Source: Penicillium oxalicum (taxonomy: Eukaryota > Ascomycota > Eurotiomycetes > Eurotiales > Aspergillaceae). From it: a stretch of 64,000 nucleotides of DNA. Each line of letters opens with the position of its first letter. Position 1 is the stretch's first letter. Positions 59,000 through 64,000 of this stretch are shown here, piece by piece. The stretch spans positions 124,001 to 188,000 of the forward strand of contig NC_064654.1 of assembly GCF_001723175.1 (NCBI RefSeq), given 5' to 3'. The translations under genes and the position numbers were made by a program. The notes beneath the pieces were generated by a model. That model had not been told where the DNA came from and did no database searches. It worked only from the letters and a program-made list of their open reading frames with translations.

Positions 59000-61841
59000 A
59001 TGCCTGGCCCGTCGCAGTACCAATTATCCACCAGATGGGTTGCTAATCATGGTCGATTCATAGCGCGTGCGCCGTCACAGGGAAGCATCGTCTCGCAGAC
59101 GACACAGCATATGGGTCCTCACAGCCGCCCAGGGACGGCGGACCCTATACGTGCTCGCTCTGAAAACCTTTCCAGGGCGGCTCGGCGACCGCGGTCGCGA
59201 GGTTCAACTGCGAGCATCCACTCCAGCACCACGCAGCAAACGCAAGATCAGCATCTCGATGCATTTCCGCAATTCCTGCCGTCTCAAGTGGGAGGTGGAC
59301 AACACATGTTTGGAAATAACCCCGAAGACATGTTGATGCGATTTGGACATCAATTATCTCACCAATCCAACGGCGCGCCGCTCGACCCAAACGTCCGCGA
59401 TACCCATTCGATGGCTTCCCGATCAGAAGATTTCGTCCCCCACGGAATTCCCGGGCACAGTATTTCGCATCATTCCTTGCCACAAGATATCCCCCATGGG
59501 GCGATATCCGCTGTAGCGATACCCCAATACCAAGGCATCTACGACAGTGGAATTGAAAATCACTTGCCTGATCATACGGCCGACGACCACGAGACATCTG
59601 AGGTCGCGGGTAAAAAGAAACGCGGATCGAACTCAACTCTTGCAAATGACAACGAACTTCGAAAGCTGTTGCGTCAATACGAGGGATTCACGTTGAAGCA
59701 AATGGCTGCTGAGGTCATGAAACACGAAGGCGCGGGTGGAAAGGCAGAGAAGGTGAAGCAAGTGTTCGCTATGATCTGGTAGGTTTGGTCGTTGCAAGTC
59801 CGACCGATCCATGCGGGATGTATGAGAGACTCGGTCCTTTGAGAAGTTCCATCTGATTTTGTATTCGCATTAGGCTGCGTGAGAATTGCCGCAAAAGCAA
59901 CGGCTCAGTGCGACGAGATCGTGTGTACTGCTGTTATGCCGAGAAGTGTGGCACGGAGCGAGTTTCAGTTTTAAACCCCGCGTCGTTTGGCAAACTCGTT
60001 CGCATCATTTTTCCCAACGTGCAAACACGGCGCCTCGGCGTGCGCGGGGAGTCTAAATATCACTACGTCGATTTGTCGGTGATCGAAGAGAAGCAGCAAC
60101 GGCCCACACCTCTCGATGCACAAGCAGCTCCCAACTCAAATCAAGTTGCTACTGTTCCCATACCAGAGAGACCTGCAAGTGGGATGCGGTCAAGGAGGTG
60201 AGATAGATTGCTCACCAGTTCGCTGCGCAGTGGTGCTCGCATTGGTTTGCTAATTCTTGTGTTTATAGTATCAGTATCGCTCAACCAACAGCTGACACGG
60301 CTGTCTTTCCTTCACCCACCACCTCGTTCGCACCTCGGTTCCCTAGCAGCGCCGTCGGGCCGGGCTGTGGCTGCCAGACCCACATTCCTGGCGGGCCAGA
60401 CGCAGTAATCACCACTGAGAATGTATCGCAACAGGCTGGCAAAATGGTTCATCAGATGCTTCAGTTGCCAACAGATGAAGTGCCCAACATCGACAATGAA
60501 TCGCTGGTCCTCCCCGATATTCGTGGCTATCTTCCCGTCAACACGGATCCCAAAGTGGCGGAGGCCCTGGCCGCTCTGTACCGTTCGCATTGCATTTCTG
60601 TCATTGATAGCTTCCGCTTTTGCAAAGAACGGAATCTGCTCAAGTATTTCTCTGCCTTCCATGGCACCTTGACAGTGCCCGTGCAAAAACTTCTCACCCA
60701 CCCAAACCTTGCCGCCTGGATCAAAGAATGCGACTGGCTCATGTATCAAAAGATGATCGCCTTCGTGGCACCTCTCACGACTCAGGTAGTCCCGAAAGTG
60801 GTCTTGGATGCCTTCAGCTCCATCTCGCAGCGCCTCTGCAATCACATCGCGGAGACCTTCAAGGCGCAGCCACCGCACGTTTCGGTCGCTCGACTCATTC
60901 CCGCCCATATTTTCTGCAACCTGTTGAAGCATATGCTTGATGTGAATCAAGCCGCCAACGCTGCCGCGGCCTGGCTTTGCCACCCTGACAATCGTAATCA
61001 AATGTGGTTCGATTTCAAGTCCCTAGTGAATCCTCAAGAAATGATTTTGAAGGCCAATATCCCTACTTCAGCCGAGAAGGCGACGGAGCAGATTTTGAAG
61101 CATGATGTTCGCGCTCTTCTCACACCTGTTAGCGACACTGATGCCTCTGTTGGGTTGTCCTTTTTCTCGCAGCCGGATGGTCCCGATGCCATCGCGGCTC
61201 ACCAATTTCCCGTGGAGACCTCCACTGGTGACGATTATAACTTCCCTGATAAGTGGATTGCATTTATTCTCAATCTGCCTTTGGCCTTTCCCGACCATCG
61301 TTCGCAGTGTGTGATCGAGAAGGTGGATGCCCTGTGGGATGCTATTCTCCACCGCCTGACTCTTGGGGGAGCTGCCAGCTTCAGTGCTTGGTGGATGACC
61401 AAGGGGTTTTTCCACGAGATGATGGTCTGGCAAGCAGAGAAAGGCGGCTTCATGCGCCACACGCCGACCTCGTTGCAGAATATGAGCCTGACTTCAGAAC
61501 ACCCTGGGATGGGAAGTTTTCACATGAAGCAGAATCGCATCCCGCAACCCCCCACGTTTGAGGCTCTGCGAGTGACCAATCCTAAAATTTCTCAACCTCA
61601 GAATCATGTCTCCACGGAGCCACGAAGCACACGAGATCAAACCGTCGAGGTCAGTCATGATACCAAGGACCTCCAGAATGCCAAAGAGCTGGCTTTTCCA
61701 GAAACGGGGTTTCAAGCCCCCAACAATGACGACAGCGCAATTGATTTAGAAGATGATGCGATGTTAATGGCAGTGGGAAAATATGGGGATATGATGGTCT
61801 CCGATCCCGCCGACGCTGAAGGTGACGTGATTGTCATCTAA
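59000..61841 (+). CDS. RFX-family transcription factor (RFX1/CPCR1-like)
   Basis: Exons are 59000-59778, 59874-60197 and 60269-61841, giving 891 residues. The N-terminal 200 residues are Ser/Gln/His-rich and low-complexity. The winged-helix RFX DNA-binding domain spans the first intron at about residues 235-335: FAMIWLRENCRKSNGSVRRD, then NPASFGKLVRIIFPNVQTRR and LGVRGESKYHY. The C-terminal half carries the conserved extended region (LPDIRGYLPVNTDPKVAEAL, ALYRSHCISVIDSFRFCKER) used for dimerisation and co-repressor contact in relatives. The tail is acidic. Family members include yeast Crt1/Rfx1 (DNA-damage repression) and the Acremonium CPCR1 and Penicillium RFX1 regulators of beta-lactam genes. 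The start could be alternative, since an ATG in another frame lies 23 bases upstream. Confidence 0.93.
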
Positions 61842-62842
61842 AGAGGACAGGAGGCCGAAAGGTTGAGAAGCTCCAAGCGGTGTTTCGCACTGTTGCATTA
61901 TGCCTGTGCAGCTTTCGAACCGCCGTTTCTCTCTCTTTCTCTCTCCTGCTCTCTTGGCGCTATGCCTATGTGTCGCCTCTTCTGCCTCAGGATCGAGGTT
62001 ATCCTGATTCAGGGATGCGTTCCTCTGTGTGATTTTATTTTATTTTCTTTTGTTCCCCTTTGCATCTCCTTTGTTTTGCATGAAGCGATGAGACATGAGC
62101 ATCAGACTCATGGAGAGTCTGGCCCCTTTGATGAGATCTCTGTTGTTCCCCCCTTCAAGGTTCCCCTTATCCGGAGTGCCTTTTCTTTTCCATTCAATTG
62201 TGATCAATACAGCATTTACTCGGCGTGGTGGAAACATTCTTTGCTTCGACTTGACTCTTGCACTGGTTCCGTTTGCCTTTGCGTGTTCTCCACGTTCTGT
62301 CTGAGCCTTGAATCCCTGGTTTGGGGCTGTTTTGTACATATGCATTTATGAACCATTGAGGCTTTGCTGGACTGCAGTTTCTCTGCCGAAGAAGATATTC
62401 AAATTTAATGAAGATGATCAACACTGTGACTTGATCCCTTGCATGGACAATGGTCCTCATGCAATAAATGGACACTCGCATCAACAATTTGTCCGCTCTG
62501 GACACGTTCTTGGCTCCTGCCCCCTTAGCTTCCACCGGGCATCTGAGCACAGACCGCGCCAGCTTCAGTCGACGTACTTGGTGGTGGGCATGCCTTCCGC
62601 CCGAATTTACCAGAGTGCCCCAATGCCTGATCGAGATTCAAGCTCAAGGCTCTTTCACCACGATTGGTCTACTTCCAGTCTTCTTTTCCCCCAAGCGCGT
62701 CTAGCAGAGCTGACACGATACTCAACAATGTCTTCCATCTAAAGGGCGTTGATCATCTCAATTCAGCTTCTGGTGTATTAGTCTCCAAGGCAAACAAAAT
62801 GACACAAGCAAAAAGGGTCCCGATCCCGTCCCTTGCCGACAT
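61842..62842. other. Convergent intergenic stretch
   Basis: 3' regions of the RFX gene (+) and the dioxygenase gene (-). CT-rich tracts near 61,930. No gene is seen. Confidence 0.55.
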
Positions 62843-63920
62843 TTACACTACAATCTGCTGCTTGGGCCATTGACCCAGCGTGAATTGTGAGTTGCACATG
62901 TTGGTCAACTCCCAGCTTTCGGCGCCCAGCTCCGCCGGAGCCGCCTCATCTTCGGCATCACCCGCGGCCCCCGCCACGAACAGGGCCGCCATGAAGTGAT
63001 CATCCGTCGCATGCGCATCACGGAATCGTGGATGTTTCATCAACCGTGTCATTGCCCGACGTAGCTGCGCCCCCGAGGTCTTGGTGATCACGTCCTCCAC
63101 CGCCTGACGGAATTCCATCGCCCAATCCTCGGGAGGTGTCTCCATGGCGAAGTTATCCCGGAAACGCACCATGGGCGCCCATTTGTTACGATAGAGGTTG
63201 TGCACAGCCCCACCCGTGCCGATGATCAGGTAGTTCTCCCGACGGAGCGGGCGCAGTGTCGAGCCCATTTTAAGATGGAAGTGTGGATCGTAACGTGCGT
63301 TGGCGGAGACGAGGACGGTGGGGGGACAGCCTCCCGGGAACATGCGGATGAGAATGAGGTAGACATCGTGAATCCAGTCGAACTTGTCGTTGCCGCCGAC
63401 GTTGAAGCCTTCTTTGGCGAGCATCTGGATGCAGCGTTCGGTGGTCTCCAGATCTGGGTTGAGCTTGTAGTTGACGTATTTGTCGGGATTGACGTAGGCG
63501 ACGGGACTCTTGCCGGGGTTGGGGTTTGTTGAGACTTCGATCCTGTCGCCGAGACAGTCCCAGTGTGCACCCTAGTTTTCGCCAGAGTAGAACTGATGGT
63601 CAGAGAGTGGAAACATAAGATGAGAAAAAACAAACAGGGGAGGGCATGGAGTCTCTATCAGCCGCCGCCTGGAATTGGAGCTGGAGCATGCTTGACCGCA
63701 AGATGGATTTGTATTGCAAAAAAAAAAAAGATCGAGTCTGGCACCGTCGACATACCATGATGATAACCCCCTTGATGTTTCGGGCCAGTGCCTCGTCACC
63801 ACATTTTTTCCAGTAATCGGCACTCGTGGACTCTTCTCCCAGCATCATGGTCGAGCCATGGGAGAAGAAGTGTACTGGCGTGAGGCCTATGCTTCGGTTA
63901 GTCGGATGGGCTTGTAACAT
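62843..63920 (-). CDS. DODA/LigB-type extradiol ring-cleavage dioxygenase (5' end uncertain)
   Basis: Exons are 63920-63756 and 63571-62843, giving 297 residues from the first in-window ATG. The frame is open further upstream to the window edge, so another exon or start may exist outside. TPVHFFSHGSTMMLGEES carries the first metal-ligand His and GAHWD the second. FDWIHDVYLILIRMFPGGCP, GTGGAVHNLY and HATDDHFMAALFVAG carry the remaining conserved His and the catalytic region of the class III (LigB) family. Members such as plant and fungal DOPA 4,5-dioxygenase open catechol rings with Fe(II) or Zn(II). The natural substrate here is not known. The intron (GTATGT...AACTAG) is canonical and in phase 0. 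Confidence 0.9.
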
Positions 63921-64000
63921 TGAAGATGTAATTGAAACGTCGCTGTTGGATGACAGTGGAATTTGCACGGTCTCCAGGACCGTGAGATTGATGATGATAT

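Noticed and set aside
1..64000. tRNA genes, rRNA genes and CRISPR arrays
   Set aside because: Reading for B-box-like GGTTCGANNCC sites with a matching A box gave no convincing tRNA. No spaced direct-repeat array was seen, as expected for a fungal nucleus.

Overview
The window is nuclear DNA of a filamentous ascomycete, most likely of the Eurotiales (Aspergillus/Penicillium type). Genes carry short introns of about 50-90 nt with GTRNGT donors, CTRAY-like branch sites and YAG acceptors; leaders are pyrimidine-rich; and the proteins (LaeA-like methyltransferase, Lap2-type aminopeptidase, RFX1 regulator, DODA-type dioxygenase, Sec7/HypB) are typical of that group. All calls come from reading the sequence and recalling families; no search was run.

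Left part (1-20 kb): sparse and partly damaged. It has a hemerythrin-domain gene, a nine-exon LaeA-like methyltransferase, a secreted Ser/Thr-rich protein gene, a Lap2-type secreted aminopeptidase (minus strand) and a small secreted Gly/Trp/His-rich peptide gene. Three of these five reading frames (hemerythrin, Ser/Thr-rich, aminopeptidase) are broken by single-base deletions, six in all, while their similarity to the family continues in the next frame. A LINE reverse-transcriptase tail lies near 10.5 kb.

Middle part (20-42 kb): dense and intact. In order: AAA+ ATPase (+), mitochondrial malate dehydrogenase (-), Golgi SNARE Bos1 (-), mitochondrial outer-membrane protein OM14 (-), pyruvate dehydrogenase E2 (-), the 1994-residue Arf exchange factor Sec7 (+), siroheme synthase Met8 (-) and a PRPP synthetase subunit with a long insertion (+). 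E2/sec7 and met8/prs are divergent pairs sharing short promoters. Three of the four minus-strand neighbours from 23.9 to 31.8 kb act in mitochondria.

Right part (42-64 kb): about 10 kb (41.6-52.1 kb) that is pyrimidine-rich, full of homopolymers and simple repeats, including an uninterrupted run of 57 C. Its only convincing gene encodes a 55-residue Cys-rich, zinc-ribbon-like protein. Then come phospholipase D (-), another gene-poor 3.8 kb, the RFX-type regulator (+) and a DODA/LigB-type extradiol dioxygenase (-) that reaches the window edge.

A recurring oddity is very small exons: 2 nt in OM14, 10 nt in the PRPP synthetase, two of 11 nt in the methyltransferase and a 15-nt terminal exon in phospholipase D. 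Each keeps the frame and restores family-conserved sequence.
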